Below are positions 1 to 11,000 of a stretch of DNA of 64,000 nt, in pieces. Position numbers and translations under genes: made by a program. Source of the stretch: Verrucomicrobiia bacterium (lineage in GTDB: Bacteria > Verrucomicrobiota > Verrucomicrobiia > Limisphaerales > Pedosphaeraceae); assembly GCA_036268055.1 (NCBI GenBank), contig DATAUW010000012.1, forward strand, positions 186,001-250,000, written 5' to 3'. Numbering within the stretch: the first letter of the stretch is position 1; each line of letters starts with the position of its first letter. The notes beneath the pieces are model-generated. The model saw only the letters and a program-made list of their open reading frames with translations. It made no database searches and was not told the DNA's origin.

Positions 1-2
1 AA

Positions 3-173
3 TATTTTCATCCGGCGGGGGTGTCGCTGATCGAGTGGGCGGAACGCTGGCTGGGGGACGATGCGTCGGCGGAGATAAAAAATGTGAAGCGGGGAATTAT
101 TTTTCGCCGGGTGCGGATTGAGGTGGTGAGCGAGACGGAGCGGCGGATTATTTATGAAGATTTTGGCGGTTGA
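3..173 (+). CDS. tsaE: TsaE, tRNA threonylcarbamoyladenosine synthesis ATPase (3' end only)
   Basis: The window opens inside this gene; the last 56 codons are visible. The frame carries the typical C-terminal TsaE stretch GVSLIEWAERW followed by a beta-rich tail ending at TGA 171-173. TsaE is the ATPase partner of TsaB and TsaD in making the t6A modification of tRNAs that read ANN codons. Its end overlaps the tsaB start by 20 bases, so the two are almost certainly co-transcribed and translationally coupled. The Walker A part lies outside the window, so identity rests on the tail motif plus the tsaB neighbour. Confidence 0.8.
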   Translation, partial: YFHPAGVSLIEWAERWLGDDASAEIKNVKRGIIFRRVRIEVVSETERRIIYEDFGG

Positions 174-813
174 ATTTTCGTCGGAGCAACGGAGCGTGGC
201 GATCGCGGTGGATGGCCGGGTGGTGGCGTCGGCGAGCGAAATCGCGACGCGGGCGACGCATGCGTTTGGGTTGATCGAGCGGGCGTTGGGGGAGGCGAAA
301 TTGGAGCGGGAGGAGATCGAGGGAATCGCGGTGGGAATTGGGCCGGGGTCTTACACGGGGATACGGAGCGCGCTGGCGCTGGCGCAGGGGTGGCAACTGG
401 CGGCGGGGGTGAAGCTGGTGGGAATCGCGAGTGTGGAGTGCCTGGCGGCGGGGGCGCAAGCGGCGGGGTGGTTCGGCGTGGTGAATGTGGTGATTGACGC
501 GCAACGGAATGAATTTTATCTGGCGAGGTATGAGGTGGGGGGATCGGGGTATAGAGAGGTGGGGGAATTGAGGCTGGTGCGCGCGGATGAGGTGGGGTTG
601 CGCGCGAATGTGGGAGAAATAATCGTGGGACCGGAGGTGACGCGATGGTTTGGCGGGGGGAAGATTTTATTTCCGGAGGCGAGGGTGTTGGGGGAGTTGG
701 CGGAGGGGAGAAATAATTTTGTGAGCGGGGAAAAGTTGGAGCCGATTTATTTGCGCGAGACGAATTTTGTGAAGGCGCCGCCGTTGAGGGTGTTGCCGGG
801 AGAGAAGGGATAA
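154..813 (+). CDS. tsaB: TsaB, tRNA threonylcarbamoyladenosine biosynthesis protein
   Basis: 219 residues, close to the family's usual 220-230. The N-terminus MKILAVEFSS opens an ASKHA-fold domain, and GPGSYTGIR at residues 63-71 is the TsaB signature. TsaB is a catalytically inactive TsaD paralogue that scaffolds the TsaD-TsaE complex for cytoplasmic t6A synthesis. The ATG at 154 lies inside the end of tsaE, which supports this start. The codon use is unusually G-rich at third positions compared with later genes. A 42-base gap separates it from the following dehydrogenase, which may share the transcript. Confidence 0.93.
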   Translation: MKILAVEFSSEQRSVAIAVDGRVVASASEIATRATHAFGLIERALGEAKLEREEIEGIAVGIGPGSYTGIRSALALAQGWQLAAGVKLVGIASVECLAAGAQAAGWFGVVNVVIDAQRNEFYLARYEVGGSGYREVGELRLVRADEVGLRANVGEIIVGPEVTRWFGGGKILFPEARVLGELAEGRNNFVSGEKLEPIYLRETNFVKAPPLRVLPGEKG

Positions 814-855
814 ACATTCCATTGGCGGTGGCGGGATTTGATGGCATAAAGGGGC

Positions 856-1887
856 ATGCGCGCGGCAGTTTTATATGGGCAGGAGCGAATCAAAATTGAG
901 CAGATTGCGCCCAAGGCGCTATTGCCGGGAGAGGTGCGCGTCGCGGTCGAAGCGGCGTTGACGTGCGGCACGGATCTGAAAGTTTACAAGCGGGGTTATC
1001 ACGCACGGATGATCGTGCCGCCGGCGGTCTTCGGGCATGAACTCGCGGGCATCATCAGCGAAGTGACGCCGCAGGCGGGCGAATGGAAAGTTGGCGAGCG
1101 CGTGGTCGTGGCGAATTCCGCGCCGTGCGGCAAATGTTTTTATTGCCACAACCAGCAGGAAAATCTTTGCGACGATTTATTATTTCTCAATGGCGCTTAC
1201 GCGGAATCCATCGTTATCCCGGCGCGGCTGGTGGAGAAAAATCTTTTGCGGCTGAAACCGGAAACGGAATTTCTCGATGCGGCGCTCGTCGAACCGCTGG
1301 CGTGCGTGGTGCAGGGCGTGGCGGATTTGCAACTGCGCGCGGGACAAAATGTATTGGTGATCGGCGCGGGACCGATTGGCTTGATGTTCGTGGCGCTGGC
1401 GAAGCATTTGGGTTGCTCGGTGACGGCGGTGGGACGCGGCGATGCGCGGTTGAAGACGGCGCATGATCTGGGCGCGGAGAAGGTGATTGACCTGGCGGGC
1501 CACTCGAATTTGATGCGGGCGATCCAGGGCGAGCCGAATCCGCCGTTCGATGTGGTCATCGAAGCCGTGGGCAAAACGGAAGTGTGGGAGGCGGCGACGC
1601 GGCTGGTGCGCAAGGGCGGCAAGGTGAATTTCTTTGGCGGCTGCCCGTCGGGCTCGGCGGTTTCGCTGGACACGGGATTGATCCATTATTCGAACCTGGC
1701 ATTGCTCGCGAGTTTTCATCATACGCCGCGGACGATCCGGCGCGCTCTGGAACTGGTGGAGAGCGGAGTCATTCGCGCGAAGAATTTTGTGGATGGCGAG
1801 TGCCCGCTGTCGGAGTTGCCGGAGCTTTTCAAATCCATGACGGCGGGAAATCGCGTGGTCAAGACGCTCGTGCGCGTGCGGGAGTAA
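856..1887 (+). CDS. Zinc-dependent medium-chain alcohol/polyol dehydrogenase
   Basis: 343 residues of the MDR superfamily. Visible features are catalytic zinc ligands C37 and H61-E62, a structural zinc cluster at C91, C94, C97 and C105, and a Rossmann motif GAGPIG near residue 170. The overall pattern resembles L-threonine 3-dehydrogenase and sorbitol dehydrogenase more than classical ethanol dehydrogenase. It would oxidise a secondary alcohol or polyol with NAD(P) in the cytoplasm. The substrate cannot be read from the sequence, and neighbours do not help: tsaB lies upstream and the giant fibre gene downstream. Confidence 0.85.
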   Translation: MRAAVLYGQERIKIEQIAPKALLPGEVRVAVEAALTCGTDLKVYKRGYHARMIVPPAVFGHELAGIISEVTPQAGEWKVGERVVVANSAPCGKCFYCHNQQENLCDDLLFLNGAYAESIVIPARLVEKNLLRLKPETEFLDAALVEPLACVVQGVADLQLRAGQNVLVIGAGPIGLMFVALAKHLGCSVTAVGRGDARLKTAHDLGAEKVIDLAGHSNLMRAIQGEPNPPFDVVIEAVGKTEVWEAATRLVRKGGKVNFFGGCPSGSAVSLDTGLIHYSNLALLASFHHTPRTIRRALELVESGVIRAKNFVDGECPLSELPELFKSMTAGNRVVKTLVRVRE

Positions 1888-2089
1888 AAGCGCGCGATTG
1901 CCGGCGTGCTGTTTGAAGATGCGGGTCGGCTTTATCTTTTCTGTCCTCATATTTTTTCTAGCCAATTTTCTCCCCTTAAATCAGAATCGCGCCGCTCTTG
2001 CTTTAACCACGACGCACTTCGTGTGCGCTGTGGCGGCGGGGTTTTATTCAGATAGTTTGCCAATAAAAGTTTCTAACCAGGACCTCATC
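1888..2089. other. Upstream region of the giant fibre gene
   Basis: About 200 bases between the dehydrogenase stop and the preferred start of the giant gene. The reading frame is open through here back to 1898, but the translation has no signal-peptide logic until ATG 2090. An AGGA sits seven bases before that ATG. No convincing -35/-10 pair was identified. Confidence 0.45.
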
Positions 2090-5000
2090 ATGAAATTCAA
2101 AAGCCTTCGCTTTTTAATTGCCATCACTTTGTCGCTGCTCGCGTTCAGCCAGTTCGCGTCCGCACAAAGCACGGCCTTCACTTACCAGGGCCGGCTCAAT
2201 GCCAACGGCGCGCCCGCGACGGGAAATTACGATTTGCGCTTCGGCCTGTACGCGGGCAGTTCTGGCGGCTCGCCCGTCGGCTCGCTCGTGACGAGCCCCG
2301 GGGTCGCGGTGTCGGGTGGCTTGTTCACCACCACGCTCGATTTTGGCAATGTGTTCAGCGGCACGAATTATTTCCTCGAAATCGGCGTGCGCACGGCTGG
2401 CAGCACGGGCGTGTTCACCACGCTGGCGCCGCGTCAGCCGATCACGCCGGAGCCGTACGCACTTTTCGCGCCCACGGCCGGCACGATCACGGGCGTCCTG
2501 AGCACGAATAATCTTCCGACGAATGTCGCGCTGCTCAACAACGCGAATTTCTCCGGCACGATCAACGGTTCCGCGCTCAACCTCGGAGCGAGCAATCTGG
2601 TCGCGCCCTTGACGGTGGTGCCGAAGATGCCTATCGCCGCGGTTGGTTCAGTGGCGACGCTCGCGCAACCGCTCTCGCTCGCGGTGCTCGGCCGTTATGT
2701 GACGGTGGTGGATGCGAATGGCAACGCCCTGCAAATCGTGGACGCGAGCAACCCGACAAACCCGGTGGTGGTGGGCGCGGCGACGACAGGAGCGTATCCG
2801 GTTTCAATCGCCACGGCGGGCCGATTCGCGTACGTGGTGAATTACACCGACAGCACCATGCAAATTTTCGACATCAGCAATCCTTCGAGCCCGGTGGCGA
2901 CGGGAATTGTGGGCACGGGCGCGCAGCCTTATTCATTGGCGGTTTCGGGACGTTATGTTTACGTGGCGAATTTTGGCGCGAGCACCTTGCAAGTATTGGA
3001 TGCGAGCAATCCGACCAGGCCGGTGAGCGTGGGTTCGGTGAGCACAGGTTCAGGGCCGGTGTCGGTCGCGGTCGCGGGACGCTATGCGTACGTGGGAAAT
3101 TTCACGGCAAATAATCTCCAGGTTTTCGATTTGAATAATCCGGCGAACCCCGCGCTCGTGGGAACGGTGGCCGCGGGAAGCGGGCCTTCTTCGGTGGCGG
3201 TCATGGGGCGTTACGCGGTCGTCGGCACGACCAATGCGCTGCAAATTTTTGATGTTAAAAGTCCCACAGCTCCGGTTTTGGCCGGAAGCATCGCGGCAAC
3301 CGGCGGCCCGCGGTTTGCCATGCTCTCGGACCGCTATATATATGTGGCGAATGAAGGCGGTTCGACCAATGGCCTGCAACTGTTCGACATCAGCAATCCC
3401 GCCGCGCCGGCGCTGGTGGGTTCCACGCCAACGGCCAATTCGCCTTCGGACGTCGTGGTGTCGGGCCGTTACGCGTATGTCGTGGATTACAACAGCGACC
3501 TGTTGCAAATTTTCGATTTGGGCGGCGCTTACTTGCAGCAGTTGGAAGCGGGGAGTATCGAGACGGCCAACTTGCAAATCCGCGATTCCGCGACGGTGGC
3601 GAATGGGTTGAATGTGCGCGGCGGTTTCACGGCGTCGGGCAGCGCGCGCATCTCGGGCGGCTTGAGCGTGGATAACGGCAAAATCACCGGCGATGGTTCG
3701 GGACTTTCCAATTTGGTTTTCACCTCCACGACTTCGACGGCGATCACGAATTTCACCGGGCCGCTGGTCGGTGATGTGACGGGCACGCAATCGGCGACGG
3801 TGGTGAGCACGGTCGGCGGGGTGAATGCCGCGAGCATCGCGACGGGCGCGACGGCGGCGAATGCGGCGACGAGCGCGAACAGTCCCGGCGCTATTGTCAG
3901 CCGCGATGGCAGCGGCAATTTCAGCGCGGGCACGATCACGGGATCATTTGCGGGCAACGGCTCCGGGTTGACGAGCGTGCCAGCGGGCAATCTTACTGGC
4001 GTCTTGCCGAATTCCGCGCTGGCGGGAACGTATTCGAGCGCGTTGCAAATCACGAATACGAACAACGTCATCGTGGGCGCGTTCACTGGCAACGGCGCGG
4101 GTCTGACGAACTTGAACATCGCGGCGGGGAGCGTGGCGAATTTCACCGGTTCGCTCGCGGGTGACGTGACCGGCACGCAAGGCGCGACGACCGTCAGCAA
4201 AGTCGGCGGGGTTTCGGCGATTGGCGTGGCGACCGGCGTGAGCGCGGCTCTCAGTGCATCGAGCGCGAATACTCCTTCGCGGATCGTCACGCGCGATGGC
4301 ACCGGCAGTTTTTCCGCAGGCACGATCACAGCGGCATTCAGTGGCAACGGCGGTGGTCTGACGAATCTTTCCGCCGGAAATTTGACGGGCACTGTGCCGC
4401 AAAGCGCGTTGTCGGGAAGTTATTCCAACGCGCTTTCGTTGCCCAACACCAACAACGTGATCGTGGGCACGTTCACCGGCAACGGCGCGGGGTTGACCAA
4501 CTTGAATGTCGCGGCGGCGAGCGTGGCGAATTTCACTGGCTCGCTCGCGGGTGACGTGACGGGGACGCAAGGCGCAACGACCGTCAGTAAAGTCGGCGGC
4601 GTTTCGGCAATCGGCGTGGCGACCGGCGTGAGTGCGGCACTGAGCGCCACGAGCGTAAACACTCCGTCGCGGATCGTGACGCGCGACGGCACGGGCAGCT
4701 TTTCCGCGGGCACGATCACTGGCGCATTCTCCGGCAACGGCGGTGGGTTGACGAATGTCAGCGCCACGACGGCGACGAATTTCTCAGGCGCATTGGCGGG
4801 TGATGTGACGGGAATTCAAAGCGCGACCACGGTGGGCCGCGTTGGTGGAGTGACCGCGGCAAATGTCGCGAGTGGAGCGAGCGCGGCGAATGCGGCGACC
4901 AGCTTGAACACGCCTTCGACACTCGTCAGTCGTGATGCTTCGGGAAATTTCAGCGCGGGAACGATTACGGGTTCGTTTATTGGAAATGGCGCGGGGGTGG

Positions 5001-8000
5001 CTAATCTGAATGCGGCGAATCTTACTGGCACATTGCCGCAGGCCTTACTCAGTGGCACGTATTCCAATGCGCTTTCGCTGACAAATGTTACGAATATCAT
5101 CGCGGGAACTTTTACTGGCAGCGGCGCGGGCTTGAGCGGATTGAGTGCGGTCAACGCTACGAATTTTTCCGGGCCGCTGGCGGGTGATGTCACGGGAACG
5201 CAAGGCGCAACGGTGGTGGGTCATGTCGGTGGAGTGACGGCGGCGAATCTTGCGACGGGCGCGACCGCGGCGAATGCGGCGACGAGTGTGAATACGCCGG
5301 GCACGATTGTGACGCGCGATGTATCAGGCAACTTCAGCGCGGGAACCATCACCGGCGCATTCTCCGGCAACGGCGGCGGGTTGACGAATGTCAGCGCCAC
5401 GGCTGCGACAAATTTTTCCGGCGCACTGGCAGGCGATGTGACCGGAACTCAAAGTGCGACAGTCGTGGGCCGCGTCGGCGGTGTGACTGCTGCAAATGTC
5501 GCGAGTGGCGCGAATGCCGCGAATACCGCGACGAGTGTGAACACGCCTTCGACACTCGTCAGTCGTGATGCCTCGGGTAATTTCAGCGCGGGAACGATCA
5601 CGGGTTCGTTCGTTGGAAATGGCGCGGGGGTGGCCAATCTGAATGCGGCGAATCTTACCGGCATCCTTCCGCAAGCTTCAATCAGCGGTACGTATTCCAA
5701 TGCGCTTTCGCTTACTAATGTTACTAACATCATCGCGGGAACTTTTACCGGCAGCGGCGCGGGCTTGACTGGCGTCAGTTCCACGACAGCGACGAACTTC
5801 ACGGGAACGCTCGCGGGTGATGTCACGGGAACGCAAGGTGCGACGGTGGTCGGCCGCGTCGGCGGTGTCACGGCGGCGAATGTTGCCACGGGAGCGAATG
5901 CGGCCAATGCGGCGACGAGCGTGAATACGCCGGGCACGATTGTGACGCGCGATGTTTCGGGAAGTTTCAGCGCGGGAAATATCACGGGCGTGTTCATTGG
6001 CAACGGCGGCGGGTTAACGAATGTCAGCGCGACGACGGCGACGAATTTCTCCGGCGCACTCGCGGGCGATGTCACGGGCACGCAGGGAGCGACGACAGTT
6101 TCCAGAGTTGCCGGAGTCGCCGCAGCCACAATCGCAAGCGGCGCGCAGGCGGCGAATGGAGCCACCTTTTCCACCGTGCCTTCGACCATCGTCAGCCGCG
6201 ATGCCAACGGCAGTTTCAGTGCGACAACGATCACGGCCAATTTTGTTGGCAATGGCGCGGGTCTTACCAACCTCAACCTGAATGCGACGAACCTGACGGG
6301 CATCCTGCCGCAGTCTGCGCTTGCGGGGACTTACTCGAACGCGCTTTCACTAACGAATGTTACGAACCTCATCGCAGGAACTTTCACCGGCAACGGCGCA
6401 GGATTGACTGGATTGAATGTAGCGACCAACACGGCGGCGAATTTTTCCGGGCCGCTGGCGGGTGATGTCTCCGGCATACAAGGCGCGACGATTGTTGGCC
6501 GCGTCGGCGGTGTTACTGCGGCGAATGTCGCGAGCGGCGCGAATGCGGCGAATGCGGCAACGAGCGCGAACACGCCGGGCACGATTGTGACGCGCGATTC
6601 GGCTGGCAGTTTCAACGCCGGCACGGTCACGGGAGCTTTCATCGGCAACGGCGGCGGGTTAACGAATGTTAGCGCCACGACGGCGACGAATTTCTCCGGC
6701 GCACTCGCGGGTGATGTCACCGGCACGCAGGGAGCGACGACGGTTTCTCGAATCGCTGGAGTTGCGGCGACCACGATTGCAAACGGCGCGCAGGCGGCGA
6801 ACGGCGCAACATCCTCCACCGTGCCTTCCACCATCGTCAGCCGCGATGCCAACGGCAGTTTCAGTGCGACAACGATTACGGCCAATTTTGTCGGTAACGG
6901 CGCGGGTCTTACTAACCTCAATTTGAACGCGACGAACCTGACGGGCATCCTGCCGCAGTCCGCGCTTGCCGGGACTTACTCGAACGCGCTCTCGCTGACG
7001 AATACCACGAATATTTTTGCGGGCACGTTCACCGGCAACGGCGCAGGTCTGACCGGTTTGAACGTGGCGACAAACACGGCGGCGAATTTTTCCGGGCCGC
7101 TGGCGGGTGACGTTACAGGAACGCAAGGCGCGACGATCGTTGGCCGCGTTGGTGGAGTAACGGCGGCGAATGTCGCGAGCGGCGCGAATGCGGCCAATGC
7201 AGCGACCAGCGTGAATACGCCAGGCACGATTGTGACGCGCGATGTATCAGGCAACTTCAGCGCGGGAACCATTACTGGCATATTTTCCGGCAACGGCGGC
7301 GGATTGACGAATGTCAGCGCCACGACCGCGACGAATTTCTCCGGCACGCTTGCGGGTGATGTGACGGGCACGCAAGGCGCGACAGTGGTCATGACCGTTG
7401 GCGGCGTGCCGTCCACGATCGTGGCGCAGGATGCGTCGCGGCTCAGCGCCGCCACGAGCCTCTCGGCTCCGGGCACGCTCATCACGCGCGACGTGAGCAG
7501 TGGGTTCGCGGCGGGGCCGATCACGGCGTCGTTCATCGGCGATGGCGCGGGTCTTACGAATCTTAATCTGAATGCCACGAACCTCACGGGCGTTCTGCCG
7601 CAATCCGCGCTCGCGGGGACTTACTCGAACGCCCTCTCGCTGACGAATACCACGAATATTTTTGTGGGCACATTCACTGGCAACGGCGCGGGATTGACCG
7701 GCTTGAATGTGGCGACGAACACGGCGGCGAATTTCTCCGGGCCACTGGCGGGTGATGTCACGGGAACGCAAGGCGCGACGATTGTTGGCCGCGTCGGCGG
7801 TGTTACTGCGGCGAATGTTGCCACGGGCGCGAATGCGGCGAACGCGGCCACGAGCGCGAACACGGCGGGCACGATTGTGACGCGGGATACGTCGGGCAGT
7901 TTCAGCGCGGGCACGATCACTGGCGCGTTCTCGGGAAATGGCGGTGGCTTGACGAATGTTACGTCGGCGAATTTCTCAGGCGGCCTGGCGGGTGATGTTA

Positions 8001-11000
8001 TCGGCACGCAGACCACGACCAGCGTGAGATTCGTCGGTGGTGTCGCTGCCACGACGGTCGCAAACGGCGCGATCGCGGCCAACGCCGCAACGAACGCGAA
8101 TGTGATCGGCACGATCGTCAAGCGCGATGCCTCCGGGAATTTTAGCGCCAGCAACATCGTGGCGTCATTCACCGGCAACGGCGCGGGTCTTACCAATCTT
8201 CCCGCGAGCAATATTGTTGGCACGTTGCCTGGCGGCGCGTTGTCCGGCGTTTATTCCAATGCGCTCTCGCTGACCAACACGACCAACCTAATCGCGGGCA
8301 CGTTCACCGGCAATGGCGCGGGCTTGACTGGATTGAGCGCGGTCACGACCACGAATTTCTCCGGCCCGCTCGCGGGTGATGTGACGGGCACGCAAGGCGC
8401 AACGGTGGTCGGCCATGTCGGCGGATTGACCGCTGCGAACGTGACGGCCGGCGTGAATGCGGCGAATGCGGCGACTAGTGCCAACACGCCTTCGACCCTG
8501 GTCAGTCGCGATGCCTCGGGCAATTTCAGTGCGGGAACCATCACCGGCGCGTTCACCGGCAACGGCGGCGGGTTGACGAATGTCAGTGCGACGGCCGCGA
8601 CGAACTTCACTGGCACACTCGCGGGTGATGTCACTGGAACCCAGGGTGCGACGGCGGTTGTTAAAATTGACGGAGTCACGGCGGCCACGGTTGTGAGCGG
8701 CGCGCAGGCGGCGAACGGCGCGACTTTCCTGACCGTGCCCTCCACCATCGTCAGCCGCGATGCCAACGGCAGTTTCAGCGCCACGACCATCACCGCCAAT
8801 TTCATTGGCGACGGTTCGGGCCTCACCAATCTCAACCTGAACGCCACGAACCTCACCGGCATCCTGCCGCAGTCCGCGCTCGCCGGCACTTATTCGAACG
8901 CGCTCTCGCTGACCAACACGACGAACCTGATTGCGGGAACATTCACTGGCAACGGCGCTGGCTTGACGAACTTAAACATCGCGTCGGGAACGGTCGCCAA
9001 TTTTACCGGCGCGTTGAGCGGTGATGTCAACGGCACGCAAGGCGAGACGCTCGTGAGCAAAGTCGGCGGCGTGACCGCCGCGAGCGTGGCCAGCGGCGTA
9101 AATGCCGCGAACGCCGCGACCAGCGCCAATACTCCCAGCACCATCGTCACCCGCGATGCCTCCGGCAATTTCAGTGCCGGAACGATCACCGGCATCTTCA
9201 CTGGCAACGGTTCGGGTTTGACCTCTCTTAACGCCTCCAATCTCAGCGGCACGATTCCCACGACCAGCATCGCCGCCGGATCAATCGTAAATTCGCAACT
9301 GATGAGCAGTTCCATCACGATCACTCCGGGCAACGGCATCGCCAGCGCGGGCACGGTATCGCTCGGCGGCAGCGTCACGCTCAATACTACGGCCACACCC
9401 GGCAATACTTTCAACGCCATCGTCAGCCGCGATGACGGCGGCAGCTTCTCGGCCAGCGGCATTAATTTAAGCTCATCATTGAATCTGCCAGTGAGCACGG
9501 GCGGCCCGATTATTTTCTCGGGCATGAATTCGCTGATTTCCGATGCCGGCACGGGAAACTTTTTTGCGGGCCCCAACGCTGGCAACGTCACACTCACCGG
9601 TTCGCAGAACACCGGCCTGGGCGATTCCTCGCTGCTCAACATCAGCACCGGCGCATCGAACACCGCAGCGGGCAGCGCCACCTTGCAGGGCGACACCACC
9701 GGCAGCGGCAACACCGCGATTGGCCAATCCGCCCTTAATCAAACCACGGGTTCGTTCAACACCGCGCTCGGCTATAACGCGGGCGGTTTCACCACAAGCG
9801 GCTCGAACAATATTTTCCTCGGCGCGAACGCGGGTGATAACACCGATCCCGCGGCCTCCGGCCAATTCATCGCCGGCTCATCTATCGCGCCGATCGCAAA
9901 TGTTTTCTTCGGCAACGGCCAGAGCAACACCGCTCCGCAAAGCGTCACGATCCAGGCGACGTCCGGTGCCGGTCCCGGCACGGCCGGCGCGAACTTGAAC
10001 CTCGCTGCCGGGGCTGGCACCGGCGACAATTCAGGCGGTTCATTGGTATTCCTGACGTCGCCAGTCCCGACTCCGGCGCCGGCTGGTCATGCCAATCCTT
10101 TGATGGAACAAATGCGCATTACTTCCACCGGTCAGGTGGGCATCGGAACCAATAATCCAGCGACCGCGCTGCAAGTCGTGGGAACCGTGACCGCGACGGC
10201 TTTTGTCGGCGATGGTTCGGGGCTGACTAATTTGCCGGGCGGCATGGGCGGCGGTGGAACGCTTGCGGGCGATGTCTCCGGGCCGGCTACCAATAACGTG
10301 GTCAACACCGTGGGCGGTGTGTCGTCGGAATTGATCGCCAACGTGGTTGGCACCGTGCAGAACGCTTCCAGCACGGGCGGCAGCGGCAACCTGGTTTCGC
10401 GTGATGGCGAAGGCAATTTCTCCGCCAATGTAATCAGCGCCAGCTTCGCCGGTGATGGCACCGCGGTTACGAACCTTCAAGCGGCGAACCTGGTCGGGGT
10501 ATTGCCGAACACCAATCTGGCGGGTGTGTATTCGAGCGCGTTGCAACTGACGAACGCGAACAATGTCATCGCGGGCACGTTCACGGGAACCGTGGCGCAA
10601 AATGGCGTCAATCTGAATACCGGCACGCCCAACTTCGCGCCGTTGACGGTGGTGCCCGATGCCACCAGCCCGGCGATCACCACCATGTCCACCGGCGCGC
10701 CCGGCGGAGCGATGGTTATTTACGGCCGCTACGGCTTTTTCGGGGATGTCCCGGAAAGGTTGCTGAAAGTCTATGACTTCAGCAATCCGCAAGCTCCCGT
10801 CCAGTTAGGCACCACCGAATTGCCGCTCGCCCCGATTTTCCTGACCACGGATGGAAACTTCATTTACATAGCCGATTCATCGCTGAATGTCCTCGTCATG
10901 GACGTGACGAATCCAGCCCATCCAAGCCAGCTTGGCACGGGATCGTTCAGTGGCGATGGAGGCGTTACTACGTCACTCACAGTGGCGGGAAATTATCTCT

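Noticed and set aside
1898-2089. Longer N-terminus of the giant protein starting at 1898
   Set aside because: The extra residues carry no signal-peptide logic, while ATG 2090 has an AGGA ribosome site and opens a clear signal peptide.
3749-9240. A CRISPR-like or minisatellite array
   Set aside because: The repeat keeps one reading frame, units are 250-390 bases, and spacing is that of protein modules.
3529-9714. Long antisense open frames across the giant gene, rich in Pro, Val and Ala
   Set aside because: They are reverse-strand mirrors of the low-complexity repeat and vary with it; no independent domain or start signal exists.
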